DNA of 64,000 bases from Acinetobacter sp. 10FS3-1 (GTDB taxonomy: Bacteria > Pseudomonadota > Gammaproteobacteria > Pseudomonadales > Moraxellaceae). Location of the stretch: positions 930,001-994,000 of the forward strand of contig NZ_CP039143.1 of assembly GCF_013343215.1 (NCBI RefSeq), written 5' to 3'. Positions 48,789-57,454 of this stretch are shown in pieces; within the stretch, counting starts at the first letter, position 1, and each line of letters opens with the position of its first letter. The position numbers and the translations under genes were made by a program. The notes under the pieces are model-generated. The model was not told the origin of the DNA. It made no database searches and worked only from the letters and a program-made list of their open reading frames with translations.

Positions 48789-48890
48789 GGCACCAGGAAT
48801 CCCCAAGTTCCCGGTGCCAGATCACGAACAATATTGTTATTGTTCTTTTTTATTGGAACTCTGGATGCTAACTCCAGAGTTCCTTTTTTT
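48789..48890 (+). terminator. Three tandem hairpins after ahpF, two with T tracts
   Basis: First, GGCACC/GGTGCC at 48789-48817. Second, GAACAATA at 48826-48833 with TATTGTTC at 48838-48845 followed by six T residues. Third, GGAACTCTGG near 48855-48864 pairing with CCAGAGTTCC and followed by seven T residues. The second and third are good intrinsic terminators. Confidence 0.8.
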
Positions 48891-49004
48891 ATCTTTTTAT
48901 TATTGAATCAGCTGCATGTGTCCCCAAGCACATTAGGCTGTTTCTCATCTTTTTATTTTTGTTTTATAACCCTTCTTATTATGCTTTCCCCAAGGTGATC
49001 TGTA

Positions 49005-49259
49005 TTAGGCATTAAACAGGTTTAAGCCCTTAAACTTTTGTAGCAACTGTTCCGCTGTTTCACGGTGTTCAGGATATGGAATGATGCATTCAATTGGGCA
49101 CACATCCACACAGGTCTGATGCTCGTAAAAACCGACACATTCTGTACAACGGTTGACATCAATTTCATAGATTTTGTCACCCTCATAAATCGCTTCATTC
49201 GGACATTCTGCTAAACACATATCGCAATTGATACATTTATCGGTAATCAGTAGTGCCAT
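49005..49259 (-). CDS. yfhL: YfhL-family 4Fe-4S ferredoxin
   Basis: An 84-residue ferredoxin with two [4Fe-4S] motifs, CINCDMCLAECPN (about residues 9-21) and CTECVGFYEHQTCVDVCPIEC (split around residues 38-58), the second with the insertion typical of YfhL. E. coli YfhL is 86 residues. It starts 2 bp after trhP ends and is clearly in the same operon, which suggests it donates electrons or participates with that enzyme. The latter is inference from position. Confidence 0.88.
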   Translation of the reverse strand: MALLITDKCINCDMCLAECPNEAIYEGDKIYEIDVNRCTECVGFYEHQTCVDVCPIECIIPYPEHRETAEQLLQKFKGLNLFNA

Positions 49260-49261
49260 GC

Positions 49262-50653
49262 TTAACTCGCCCGATACGCCAGTGAAGAGGCTGAAATGTC
49301 TACAGTCGAACTGGGCAGATTACGGATCAGCAGGGCATATTGCATATCTACATCTGCTGGGGCCGGAATCTCGACGATATGACCTGAGCCTTTGGCATCT
49401 TCAATCAGATTACCTTTTTTGTCTTTCATCTCAGTTAAAGTAAAGGTAATGTTGCCTTGAGGAGTCATCAGCTCCAATGAATCACCCACCACAAAACGGT
49501 TCTTTACATCAATTTTGATGTAGTCGCCATTATGTTCCAGCACTTCGCCACAGAACTGCTGATGATCGAAACTGGATGAACCATTCTCATAGTTTTGATA
49601 TTCGCTATGCACATGGCGGCGCAGGAAACCTTCGGTATAACCACGATTCGCCAGACCTTCAAGCTGAGTCATCAGTGATGGATCAAAGGGTTTGTCTGCC
49701 AGTGCATCATCAATCGCTTTACGATAAATCTGTGCAGTACGCGCACAGTAGAAATAAGACTTGGTCCGACCTTCAATTTTTAAGGAATGTACACCAATTT
49801 TGGTGAGACGTTCGACATGTTGTACGGCACGCAGATCTTTGGAATTCATAAAGTAAGTGCCGTGTTCATCTTCTTCGGCGGCAAACATGTCTTCTTCGTT
49901 GCGCTGTAACAGCACTGGCTCATTGAACTGGTGTTGTGTCTGCAGATGTGCTTCGTCGGCATCTTTGGAGCAGCAGCCTGAATCCAGGTTTTTCACCGGA
50001 ATGACATCGCCAGTTTCATCTTCCTTGGCATCGAGAACTTTATATTCCCAGCGGCAGGCATTGGTGCAGGCACCCTGATTGGCATCCCGTTTGTTCATGT
50101 AACCGGATAACATGCAGCGTCCTGAATAGGCCATGCATAATGCCCCATGAACGAAAACTTCAATTTCCATATCCGGAACTTGCTGTTTAATTTCTGCGAT
50201 TTCTTCAATGGACAGTTCACGTGACAGAATGACACGGGTGAGTCCCATCATCTTCCAGAATTTGACGGTTGCCCAATTCACGGCATTGGCCTGCACAGAC
50301 AGGTGAATATCCATATGCGGAAAATGTTCCCGTACCAGCATGATCAGACCGGGATCCGACATGATCAGAGCATCTGGCTGCATGGCTACGACAGGTTCTA
50401 AGTCACGGATAAAACTTTTCAGTTTAGAATTGTGAGGCTGGATATTGACCACCACATAAAATTTCTTACCCAGTTCATGGGCTTCTTGAATGCCAATCGC
50501 AAGATTGTCATGATCAAATTCATTGTTACGAACACGCAGACTATAACGCGGCTGTCCTGCATAGACTGCATCTGCACCATAAGCAAAAGCGTAGCGCATA
50601 TTTTTGAGTGAGCCAGCAGGTGAAAGAAGTTCTGTAACGGTCGTGATGCTCAT
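49262..50653 (-). CDS. trhP: Prephenate-dependent tRNA uridine-34 hydroxylase TrhP (U32 family, YegQ)
   Basis: A U32-family enzyme that makes 5-hydroxyuridine at position 34 of tRNAs. The 463-residue protein has the family start LLSPAGSLKNMRYAFAYGADAVY, the conserved HGALCMAYSGRCMLSGY segment (about residue 170) with cysteines that probably bind an iron-sulfur cluster, CTNACRWEY, and the C-terminal beta-barrel of the RNA-modifying branch. The lone peptidase name for U32 is historical. It leads the two-gene operon with yfhL. Confidence 0.88.
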   Translation of the reverse strand: MSITTVTELLSPAGSLKNMRYAFAYGADAVYAGQPRYSLRVRNNEFDHDNLAIGIQEAHELGKKFYVVVNIQPHNSKLKSFIRDLEPVVAMQPDALIMSDPGLIMLVREHFPHMDIHLSVQANAVNWATVKFWKMMGLTRVILSRELSIEEIAEIKQQVPDMEIEVFVHGALCMAYSGRCMLSGYMNKRDANQGACTNACRWEYKVLDAKEDETGDVIPVKNLDSGCCSKDADEAHLQTQHQFNEPVLLQRNEEDMFAAEEDEHGTYFMNSKDLRAVQHVERLTKIGVHSLKIEGRTKSYFYCARTAQIYRKAIDDALADKPFDPSLMTQLEGLANRGYTEGFLRRHVHSEYQNYENGSSSFDHQQFCGEVLEHNGDYIKIDVKNRFVVGDSLELMTPQGNITFTLTEMKDKKGNLIEDAKGSGHIVEIPAPADVDMQYALLIRNLPSSTVDISASSLAYRAS

Positions 50654-50802
50654 GCTTGATCAAAAGACATAGAAAAAGTATGGCTTTATTCTAATCATCT
50701 AAAAACAGGATTCAACCTAGTAAATAACTCGGAATTGGCCAATGGCGCTTAAATTTTGAGCTAAATATACAGCAGTCATTACCTTAAAAATGGAAAGTAA
50801 AC

Positions 50803-51213
50803 TCAGCTAGTTTCACCTGCTTCCAGCATTTTTAAAATCTGGCAATGGTCGATAGTGGTCGGGGTATTACAGCTTTCCCGCAGTGCCTTCAATTGCTGCT
50901 TAAATATATATAACTCTTTAATTTTATTAGAAACATCTGAGAGATGCTGGTCGATAAGCTGATTGACTGCACAGCAGTCCTGATCCGGATTTTGTTCTAG
51001 TTGAATCAGATGTTCAATCTCTTTTAGAGACATACCTAAGGCACGACAACGCTTGATAAAAATTAAGCGTTTAAGAGCATCTTCCGTATAATAACGATAC
51101 TGATTGCTTGCTCGAAAATTCGGCTGAATCAGGCCTTTTTTTTCATAAAAGCGAACGGTATCGGTGCTGAAACCGGCTTTTTGGGCGACTTCTGAAATTA
51201 AATATAAAGACAT
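50803..51213 (-). CDS. MerR-family metal-responsive regulator (CadR/PbrR-like)
   Basis: A 136-residue regulator with an N-terminal MerR winged HTH (ISEVAQKAGFSTDTVRFYEKKGLI), a dimerisation helix, and a C-terminal loop with cysteines placed as in Cd/Pb sensors (CNTPTTIDHC, about residues 113-122). A further CC pair lies near residue 78. The gene is divergent from the cation-exporter gene 86 bp away, and the operator lies between them. It most likely activates the exporter on Cd, Pb or Zn exposure. The exact metal cannot be read from the sequence. Confidence 0.82.
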   Translation of the reverse strand: MSLYLISEVAQKAGFSTDTVRFYEKKGLIQPNFRASNQYRYYTEDALKRLIFIKRCRALGMSLKEIEHLIQLEQNPDQDCCAVNQLIDQHLSDVSNKIKELYIFKQQLKALRESCNTPTTIDHCQILKMLEAGETS

Positions 51214-51226
51214 TTTTATTCCGGGC

Positions 51227-51257
51227 TTGACCTTGGAGTTACTCCATAGTTTCTAAT
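51227..51257 (+). promoter_or_regulatory. MerR-type operator and promoter of the cation exporter
   Basis: TTGACC at 51227-51232 and TCTAAT at 51252-51257 are separated by 19 bp, the long spacing typical of MerR-controlled promoters. The spacer contains the perfect dyad TGGAG/CTCCA (51234-51238 and 51242-51246) with a 3-nt centre. The regulator would bind the dyad and realign the hexamers when metal is bound. Confidence 0.7.
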
Positions 51258-51299
51258 TAATCTAACCTATTTTTTTAGATAAAAACACTGGAGATTATA

Positions 51300-51920
51300 A
51301 TGGCCTGTAGCTGTAGTCATGAACCTGCTCCTCCCAAGCCTAACAGCAAATTTAGAACGGCATTGTGGATTGCCCTGTTCATTAACCTTGCCATGTTCGT
51401 GGTGGAGCTGATAGGTGGAACCTATGCACATTCATCGGCATTATGGGCAGATGCGCTGGACTTTTTTGGAGATGCAGTCAATTACGGTATTTCACTTGCG
51501 GTATTAGGTGCAAGTCTGTATTGGCGTGCAACCGTTGCACTGCTAAAAGGGGTGACCATGGCCTTATTTGGTATTGTCGTGATTGGCAAGGTGATTTATG
51601 CCTATCTTCAGGGTATTCCGCCTGAAGCCATTACGATGGGTGTAATTGGAGTGGCCGCCTTGATTGCCAATGTCACTACCGCAGTGATTCTCTATGCCTT
51701 TCGTGATGGGGACTCCAATATGAAATCAGTCTGGCTGTGTAGCCGAAATGATGCGATTGGTAATGTCGCGGTGATTCTGGCTGCAATTGGGGTATTGGGT
51801 ACAGGCAGTTTATGGCCGGACATCATTGTGGCAGTCATTATGGCCAGTTTAGGATTAACTGCAGGCTATCAGATCGTTAAACAGGCGATCAATGAAAGAA
51901 AAAATTATACAGTGGTTTAA
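51300..51920 (+). CDS. Cation diffusion facilitator-like exporter
   Basis: A 206-residue inner-membrane protein with about six transmembrane helices, the core of a CDF transporter. It has a Cys/His N-terminus (MACSCSHE) that may bind metal, and the helix-two motif ALWADALDFFGDAVNYG with the acidic residues that bind metal in this family. A second DAIGN motif, about residue 156, matches the helix-five site. The usual C-terminal cytoplasmic domain is absent, so it is the short form. It is adjacent to the MerR sensor and its operator. Confidence 0.8.
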   Translation: MACSCSHEPAPPKPNSKFRTALWIALFINLAMFVVELIGGTYAHSSALWADALDFFGDAVNYGISLAVLGASLYWRATVALLKGVTMALFGIVVIGKVIYAYLQGIPPEAITMGVIGVAALIANVTTAVILYAFRDGDSNMKSVWLCSRNDAIGNVAVILAAIGVLGTGSLWPDIIVAVIMASLGLTAGYQIVKQAINERKNYTVV

Positions 51921-51929
51921 TCTGTATGA

Positions 51930-51959
51930 AAAAACCGAGCTAAACAGCTCGGTTTTTTT
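51930..51959. terminator. Intrinsic terminator between cation exporter and fpr
   Basis: AAAACCGAGC and GCTCGGTTTT form a stem around TAAACA with T residues after. The A tract on the other side makes it usable for both convergent genes. Confidence 0.88.
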
Positions 51960-51985
51960 GAGTATGCTTCTAAAGAATCGAAATC

Positions 51986-52765
51986 TTATTTTTCCACAAA
52001 AGCACGTTCAATTACGTAATCGCCTAGAACACCCATACGAGGAGATTCTTTTAAGCCATGCTGGTCTAGCAGTGCGGCAACATCATCAAGGAAGGCCGGG
52101 CTACCGCAAAGCATCGCGCGGTCAGTTTCAGGATTGAAACGTGGTAGCCCGATTTTTTCAAACAGCTCACCGCTTTCAATCGCAGTCGTTACGCGGCCCT
52201 GGTTTGGATATTCTTCACGGGTTACGGTTGGGTAATAAACCAGTTTTTCACGAATACCCAGCTCTTCAAAGAACTCATGGTTCGGAAGTTCGTTCAGAAT
52301 CAGGTCCTGATAAGCCAGTTCAGAAATGAAGCGGGTTCCGTGAACCACGATAACTTTTTCAAAACGCTCATACGTTTCAGGATCTCGAATCGTTGCCAGG
52401 AACGGTGCAAGCCCTGTACCAGAAGAAAGCAGATACAGGTTTTTACCCGGGTTCAGGTCATCCAGAACCAGTGTGCCTGTCGGCTTTTTAGACACCAGAA
52501 TTTCATCTCCCACTTTTACTTTTTGCAGGATCGAGGTCAGCGGGCCATCGGGTACTTTAATAGAGAAAAACTCTAACTCTTCTTCATAATTTGCGCTTGC
52601 AATCGAATATGCACGCATTAACGGCTTGCCGTTCATTTCAAGGCCGATCATCACAAACTGACCGTTTTTAAAACGCAGTGCAGTGTCGCGAGTCGTTTTA
52701 AAAGAGAATAAAGTATCATTCCAGTGGTGGACGTGAGTAATCTTTTCGACGTTAAAAGCAGCCAT
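51986..52765 (-). CDS. fpr: Ferredoxin/flavodoxin-NADP+ reductase
   Basis: A single-electron-transfer FAD enzyme of the plant-type ferredoxin reductase family, 259 residues. It has the FAD motif RAYSIAS (about residue 51), the NADP-phosphate loop GTGLAPF (about residue 112), CGSPAFLDD and a C-terminal VIERAFVEK. It replenishes reduced ferredoxin or flavodoxin and is often part of oxidative defence. I start it at the ATG at 52765. A TTG four codons upstream is possible. Confidence 0.92.
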   Translation of the reverse strand: MAAFNVEKITHVHHWNDTLFSFKTTRDTALRFKNGQFVMIGLEMNGKPLMRAYSIASANYEEELEFFSIKVPDGPLTSILQKVKVGDEILVSKKPTGTLVLDDLNPGKNLYLLSSGTGLAPFLATIRDPETYERFEKVIVVHGTRFISELAYQDLILNELPNHEFFEELGIREKLVYYPTVTREEYPNQGRVTTAIESGELFEKIGLPRFNPETDRAMLCGSPAFLDDVAALLDQHGLKESPRMGVLGDYVIERAFVEK

Positions 52766-52870
52766 TAAAGGTCTCAATAAATTATCAAATTAGAACAGCT
52801 TGCTATTCTAATCTAAAATCATTCTTGATAAACTGAATATATTTAATTGAACTTATCAGAAAAAGTTATT

Positions 52871-53575
52871 ATGACTGGGTTGAAAATGCCGATTATTGGC
52901 TATATGCGTTCTCCTTACAAAGAAAAATTTGGTATTCCTCGTCAGCCTAATCTGGTTCAGGTGGAGAGTTATATTGAAATGACTGGCCCTTATAATGACT
53001 TGCTGGCATTTGAAGGAATTGACGCATTCAGTCATCTGTGGCTGGTCTGGCAGTTTCATGCGAACAAGAACCAGCAGCATAACCAGTTTCGTCCGCAGGT
53101 ACGGCCACCGCGTCTGGGAGGGAATAAAAAAATTGGGGTATTTGCGACCCGGAGCATGTATCGTCCCGCAGCACTCGGTTTATCGGTTGTAAAACTGAAA
53201 GACGTGCAAAAAGTGGGTAAAGATGTCCGTGTCTATGTTACGGGCAGTGACCTGCTAGATGGGACGCCAATTATTGATATTAAGCCTTATATTCAATATT
53301 CGGATGCGTTGGTTGATGCGCAAAGTGGTTATGCCCAGGAAGAACCAGCCCGTAAAATTGTGATCTGGAGTGATAGGGCAGAACAGCAAAAGCAGGCTTT
53401 ACTGGCGGCTCAAAAAATCTTACCCAAGACTTTTCAAGAGCTGGAGGAGGTATTATCTCTGGACCCAAGGCCCGCCTATCAGGATGATGAAGAACGGATG
53501 TATGGAATGAAGTTTGCTGACTTAGATGTGAAGTTTAACTTTCAGCAAAGCTGTATAGTCATACAGGAGCTATAA
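52871..53575 (+). CDS. trmO: tRNA (t6A37) N6-methyltransferase TrmO
   Basis: Methylates N6-threonylcarbamoyladenosine at position 37 of a threonine tRNA, using SAM. The 234-residue protein has the TsaA/UPF0066 beta-barrel (about residues 8-145) with MRSPYKEKFGIPRQ, GGNKKIGVFATRSMYRP and LDGTPIIDIKPYI, followed by a C-terminal extra domain with DPRPAYQ. I chose the ATG at 52871 because an upstream in-frame TTG at 52847 has no ribosome site. Confidence 0.88.
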   Translation: MTGLKMPIIGYMRSPYKEKFGIPRQPNLVQVESYIEMTGPYNDLLAFEGIDAFSHLWLVWQFHANKNQQHNQFRPQVRPPRLGGNKKIGVFATRSMYRPAALGLSVVKLKDVQKVGKDVRVYVTGSDLLDGTPIIDIKPYIQYSDALVDAQSGYAQEEPARKIVIWSDRAEQQKQALLAAQKILPKTFQELEEVLSLDPRPAYQDDEERMYGMKFADLDVKFNFQQSCIVIQEL

Positions 53576-53635
53576 GTTCCTGTATGAATTAGAACCTAAG
53601 CAATTGATTCTCAATATCGAGTTTGTGGTGGTATA

Positions 53636-54907
53636 TTAAAAAACCATCCACCACATCAGAGCAATCAACACTGCCATATGCAGGATTTGTACCGGAACAA
53701 AATACAGGGCAAATTTAATACCGCCAGTCAGCGCCGCATTGACCGACTTTGCCAAGGCATGAGCACCGAGTCCCAAAAGTAGAGCATAAATCAAGTGGCT
53801 ATTTGAAGGATCTCCTTGAACGGTGACACCAGCCATGGCAGCATGAATTTCGAACAGGGAGGCGAGCAAGGTGCCGGCCAGTAAGCCGGCATTTCCCAAC
53901 AGCTGTTCCAGTCCATAAACTCCAGCCTGAATCAGGGTTAAAGTCACCGCAATAATTACTGCTTCCTTTAAGCTAAACATCCGGCTGTCTGAAGATTCCA
54001 GATTTGAACTCGGTTTAGCCTTGCGCAGTAATAAAAATGCACAGGCTGCCAGAATGACCCCAGCGACCAAGGTAGGCAAGAACAGAATTCTCAGCCAGCT
54101 CAAGGATACACCCCCCACCACAACCAACAGTAGCACTAGGGTTGAGATACAGGACATCAGTGCGGCACCCGCATTCGATTTGGCATCCACTTTACTTTTA
54201 CGTACCTGTAAACCCAAATGCGCAATAGTCGCAGTACTAGAAACGAAACCCGAAGCAATAGACGACAGCATCAAGGCATTTTTACTCGACAATAAGCGTT
54301 TGGCAATATGTGCAAGAGCCTGTACCACTAAGATCAAAGTCAACAGTCTTAAAATCAGATGCGGATTCAGGACTTCGCCCCATAGGGGCTTATCAGGCGT
54401 CAGCGGTAAAGCAATCAGAATGAGTGCCAGTAAAAGTATGCCATCTCTAAATTCAGCTTCGCTAATCCATTGTCCGGCAATATTATGCATGGAGTGTTTG
54501 GCCATCAGAATAATCGTGACCAAGACCGCCAGTCCTGCGGCCAGCGGAATATTCCACAGGCACATGGCCCCAATAAAATAGGTCATCATAAAGGCCAGTT
54601 CTGTGGTAATACCGGGATCTTGCAGCTGATTCCGAAGGGAAAACATGACTATTCCACCGACTAACAGGGCGCCTGTCAGACCAATATTCATGCCAAATAA
54701 AAAACACAGCGCACCCAACAAGGCACAGAGGGCAAAAGAGCGTAATCCGGCAAAGCTAGGCTGCTGTTCACGCTGTTTATGCCGCTCACGTTCCAGGCCA
54801 ATCAGCAAACCACAACCAAGCGCCGAAGTGAGGATAGTCAGCAGTTCCTGAAAAGAACCGCTGCTATTGAGAGGCACCACACTAAAATCCATATTAGTCT
54901 CAGTCAT
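53636..54907 (-). CDS. MgtC/SapB-domain membrane protein with DUF4010
   Basis: A 423-residue integral membrane protein with about 12 hydrophobic helices. The N-terminal part has the MgtC-like GCGLLIGLERERHKQ (about residue 31), and the rest corresponds to DUF4010. It is a single minus-strand gene. The family has been proposed to act in divalent-cation handling or as a transporter, but no substrate can be assigned here. Confidence 0.78.
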   Translation of the reverse strand: MTETNMDFSVVPLNSSGSFQELLTILTSALGCGLLIGLERERHKQREQQPSFAGLRSFALCALLGALCFLFGMNIGLTGALLVGGIVMFSLRNQLQDPGITTELAFMMTYFIGAMCLWNIPLAAGLAVLVTIILMAKHSMHNIAGQWISEAEFRDGILLLALILIALPLTPDKPLWGEVLNPHLILRLLTLILVVQALAHIAKRLLSSKNALMLSSIASGFVSSTATIAHLGLQVRKSKVDAKSNAGAALMSCISTLVLLLVVVGGVSLSWLRILFLPTLVAGVILAACAFLLLRKAKPSSNLESSDSRMFSLKEAVIIAVTLTLIQAGVYGLEQLLGNAGLLAGTLLASLFEIHAAMAGVTVQGDPSNSHLIYALLLGLGAHALAKSVNAALTGGIKFALYFVPVQILHMAVLIALMWWMVF

Positions 54908-55104
54908 TTAAAAGACGGTCTGTTTGAAATATAGGCGATAAACTAAACTATGAACAAGCAGGAAAAATTATATTTTGAAATAATCAGCAGGCGTGAAGAT
55001 GAATTGCTGTGAAAATCTGCCGCTCAACCATGACATGCAGACACAAAATGCGAAAAACAAGAAAAACTTGTTATAGTGAATACTGCTTTGGGGAGCAATA
55101 AAAC

Positions 55105-56862
55105 ATGAACTTTGATTTTGAAATTGATACAGGCTGGTGCTTAGACCAGTTATTAAAAGATGGCAAAATAGCTGAATGCGACCGAATGCGGGTTCAGACC
55201 ACCCATCGCCAGCGTGAGCAGATTAAATGGCATCCTTTGCAATGGATTGCACATTTTAATCTGGTCGATCAGTCTCATCCTCAAAGCACCCTTACATTAA
55301 ACCGTCTATGTCAGTGGTTGGCAGAAAAAACCGGATTAATGTTCTATATCATCGATCCTTTAAAAGCGGACGTACAGGCATTGACCCATGTTATGTCACA
55401 GGAGTATGCCGTACGCAACCATATTTTGGCGGTAGAGATTCAGGCAGACAAAGTCCTGATTGCCACGGATCAGCCTTATAAAACTGAATGGGTGTCGAAT
55501 CTCGAGCAGAATATTTCCCCGAAAAAAATACAACGGGTACTGCTAAATCCGGAACAGCTACAACGTTATATTACTGAATATTATCAGGTCAGTCGCGCTG
55601 TCAGCGGCTCACAGAAATCATCAGCCTATGACCGGGAAAATAAAGGCGTAGAAGCCTTATTACAGCTGGGCGATTCACAAAACCCGGATGCCAATGACCA
55701 GCATATTGTCAAACTGGTAGACTGGGTGCTGCAATTTGCCTTTGAACAGGGCGCCAGTGATATTCACATGGAGCCGCGCAAAGATACGGGCAAGATTCGT
55801 TTTCGGATCGATGGTGTACTGCATACCATTTATAACATGCCGGCCAATACACTGACCGCGGTCATTTCCCGGATCAAGATTCTGGGACGGATGAATGTGG
55901 CGGAAAAACGCAAGCCTCAGGATGGCCGCCTGAAAACCCGGACACCCAAAGGACAGGAAACTGAACTGCGTCTGTCAACTTTGCCGACGGCATTTGGTGA
56001 AAAACTGGTAATGCGTATTTTCGATCCAGAAGTGCTGGTCAGGAGTTTTCAGCAACTCGGTTTTGAAGAGCATTTGCTCAATGACTGGAATAATCTGACC
56101 AACCACAGTCATGGCATTATTCTGGTGACCGGGCCAACGGGTTCCGGTAAAACCACCACCTTATATTCAACCTTGAAGCAGCTGGCGACGGAGCAGGTGA
56201 ATGTCTGCACCATTGAAGATCCGATCGAGATGCTGGAGCCGAGCTTTAACCAGATGCAGGTCAATCACGGCATCGATCTGGGGTTTGCGGACGGGGTGCG
56301 TGCACTGATGCGTCAGGACCCTGACATTATCATGGTGGGGGAGATCCGTGATCAGGACACTGCCAATATGGCGATTCAGGCGGCACTGACCGGTCATTTG
56401 GTACTGTCTACCTTGCATACCAATGATGCACCGTCGAGTCTGACCCGTTTGCACGATCTGGGGGGGCAACCCTTTCTGACTGCCGCAACGATCCTGGGGG
56501 TTCTAGCCCAACGTCTGGTGCGTAAGCTCTGCCCACACTGCAAGCAGGAAAGTTTCCTGAATGAGCAGGAGTGGCAACATCTGGCAGCCGATTATCCTCT
56601 GCCGCGACCAGAATTCGTCTTTAAAGCGGTGGGCTGCGAAGAATGCCGGCATACCGGTTATAAAGGCCGTATCGGGATTTATGAGTTTATGCCACTGAGT
56701 CTGGCCACTAAACAGCTGATTGGTGCCGATGCGAACCTGAACCAGTTGCGTCAGCAGGCGAAAAAGGAAGGGGTAGAGCCGCTCAGAATTGCCGGGGCGC
56801 GTAAGATTCTGGAAGGTGTGACCACACTGGAAGAAGTCCTCAGAGTCGTGCCTTTAACTTAA
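55105..56862 (+). CDS. gspE: Type II secretion ATPase GspE
   Basis: The cytoplasmic ATPase that powers the type II secretion pseudopilus. The 585 residues comprise an N-terminal N1E/N2E part, a Walker A GPTGSGKTT (about residue 350), the Asp box ASDIHMEPR (about 216), Walker B-type MRQDPDIIMVGEIRD, and the tetracysteine zinc motif CPHC...CEEC near residues 478-515. This zinc motif separates GspE/PilB types from retraction ATPases. No other secretion gene is adjacent, consistent with scattered type II secretion genes in Acinetobacter. Confidence 0.87.
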   Translation: MNFDFEIDTGWCLDQLLKDGKIAECDRMRVQTTHRQREQIKWHPLQWIAHFNLVDQSHPQSTLTLNRLCQWLAEKTGLMFYIIDPLKADVQALTHVMSQEYAVRNHILAVEIQADKVLIATDQPYKTEWVSNLEQNISPKKIQRVLLNPEQLQRYITEYYQVSRAVSGSQKSSAYDRENKGVEALLQLGDSQNPDANDQHIVKLVDWVLQFAFEQGASDIHMEPRKDTGKIRFRIDGVLHTIYNMPANTLTAVISRIKILGRMNVAEKRKPQDGRLKTRTPKGQETELRLSTLPTAFGEKLVMRIFDPEVLVRSFQQLGFEEHLLNDWNNLTNHSHGIILVTGPTGSGKTTTLYSTLKQLATEQVNVCTIEDPIEMLEPSFNQMQVNHGIDLGFADGVRALMRQDPDIIMVGEIRDQDTANMAIQAALTGHLVLSTLHTNDAPSSLTRLHDLGGQPFLTAATILGVLAQRLVRKLCPHCKQESFLNEQEWQHLAADYPLPRPEFVFKAVGCEECRHTGYKGRIGIYEFMPLSLATKQLIGADANLNQLRQQAKKEGVEPLRIAGARKILEGVTTLEEVLRVVPLT

Positions 56863-56953
56863 TTTTAAAAATGAAGCCATCTTAAGATTCAATTCATCTT
56901 CGGCTGTTTTAATAGCATCATCGAAATAAGGCAACTTTAAAGAGGTAACTTCA

Positions 56954-57319
56954 ATGAAAATGATGATAAATACAGTTCTGGCAGCTGCATTGATGGGTTC
57001 TATTGCCACCGCTACGGTAGCAAGTAGTGACACCGCTGTGAATCAGGCCGCTTTTGCTCAATCGACTACGGTCAAACAGGCACTGGCCATGAAAGATGAC
57101 AGCAAGGTTCAGCTGAAAGGATATGTAGTCAAAGCAGTCGGTGATGAAAAATACCAGTTCCGTGACAGCACCGGAACCATTACGGTTGAGATTGATGACG
57201 AACTTTGGCAGGGTAAACCAATTTCAGCCAAAACACCGGTAATCATCACAGGTGAAATTGACATTGATTATAAACCGGCCAAACGTGTTGAAATTGAGGT
57301 TGATCAGGTTCGTTTCTAA
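56954..57319 (+). CDS. YgiW/YdeI-family stress-tolerance OB-fold protein
   Basis: A 121-residue periplasmic protein with a signal peptide (residues 1 to about 24) and a bacterial OB-fold with VQLKGYVVKAVGDEKYQFRD and GEIDIDYKP. Such proteins protect against peroxide, cationic peptides and low pH, and in enterobacteria and Pasteurellaceae they lie next to qseBC. The same arrangement holds here, 136 bp upstream of a QseB-like regulator but with an intrinsic terminator in between. Confidence 0.85.
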   Translation: MKMMINTVLAAALMGSIATATVASSDTAVNQAAFAQSTTVKQALAMKDDSKVQLKGYVVKAVGDEKYQFRDSTGTITVEIDDELWQGKPISAKTPVIITGEIDIDYKPAKRVEIEVDQVRF

Positions 57320-57360
57320 TATCGCCTGATTTGCTGAAAGCAGCTCGAACACAGCAACAA

Positions 57361-57401
57361 AAAACCACATGCAAGTTACCAAAAAGCATGTGGTTTTTTT
57401 G
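57361..57401 (+). terminator. Intrinsic terminator between ygiW-like gene and response regulator
   Basis: ACCACATGC and GCATGTGGT form a 9-bp stem around a 13-nt A-rich loop, with A residues before and seven T residues after. Read-through into the two-component genes is possible but should be reduced. Confidence 0.85.
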
Positions 57402-57454
57402 AGTCTGGAACTTTTTCAAGGCAAGATAGAACAAGGAAGCAAACGGAGCAAAGT

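Noticed and set aside
54021..54581. 186-codon open frame on the plus strand opposite the MgtC/DUF4010 gene
   Set aside because: Complement of a well-supported membrane protein gene; basic, low-similarity product typical of an antisense shadow.
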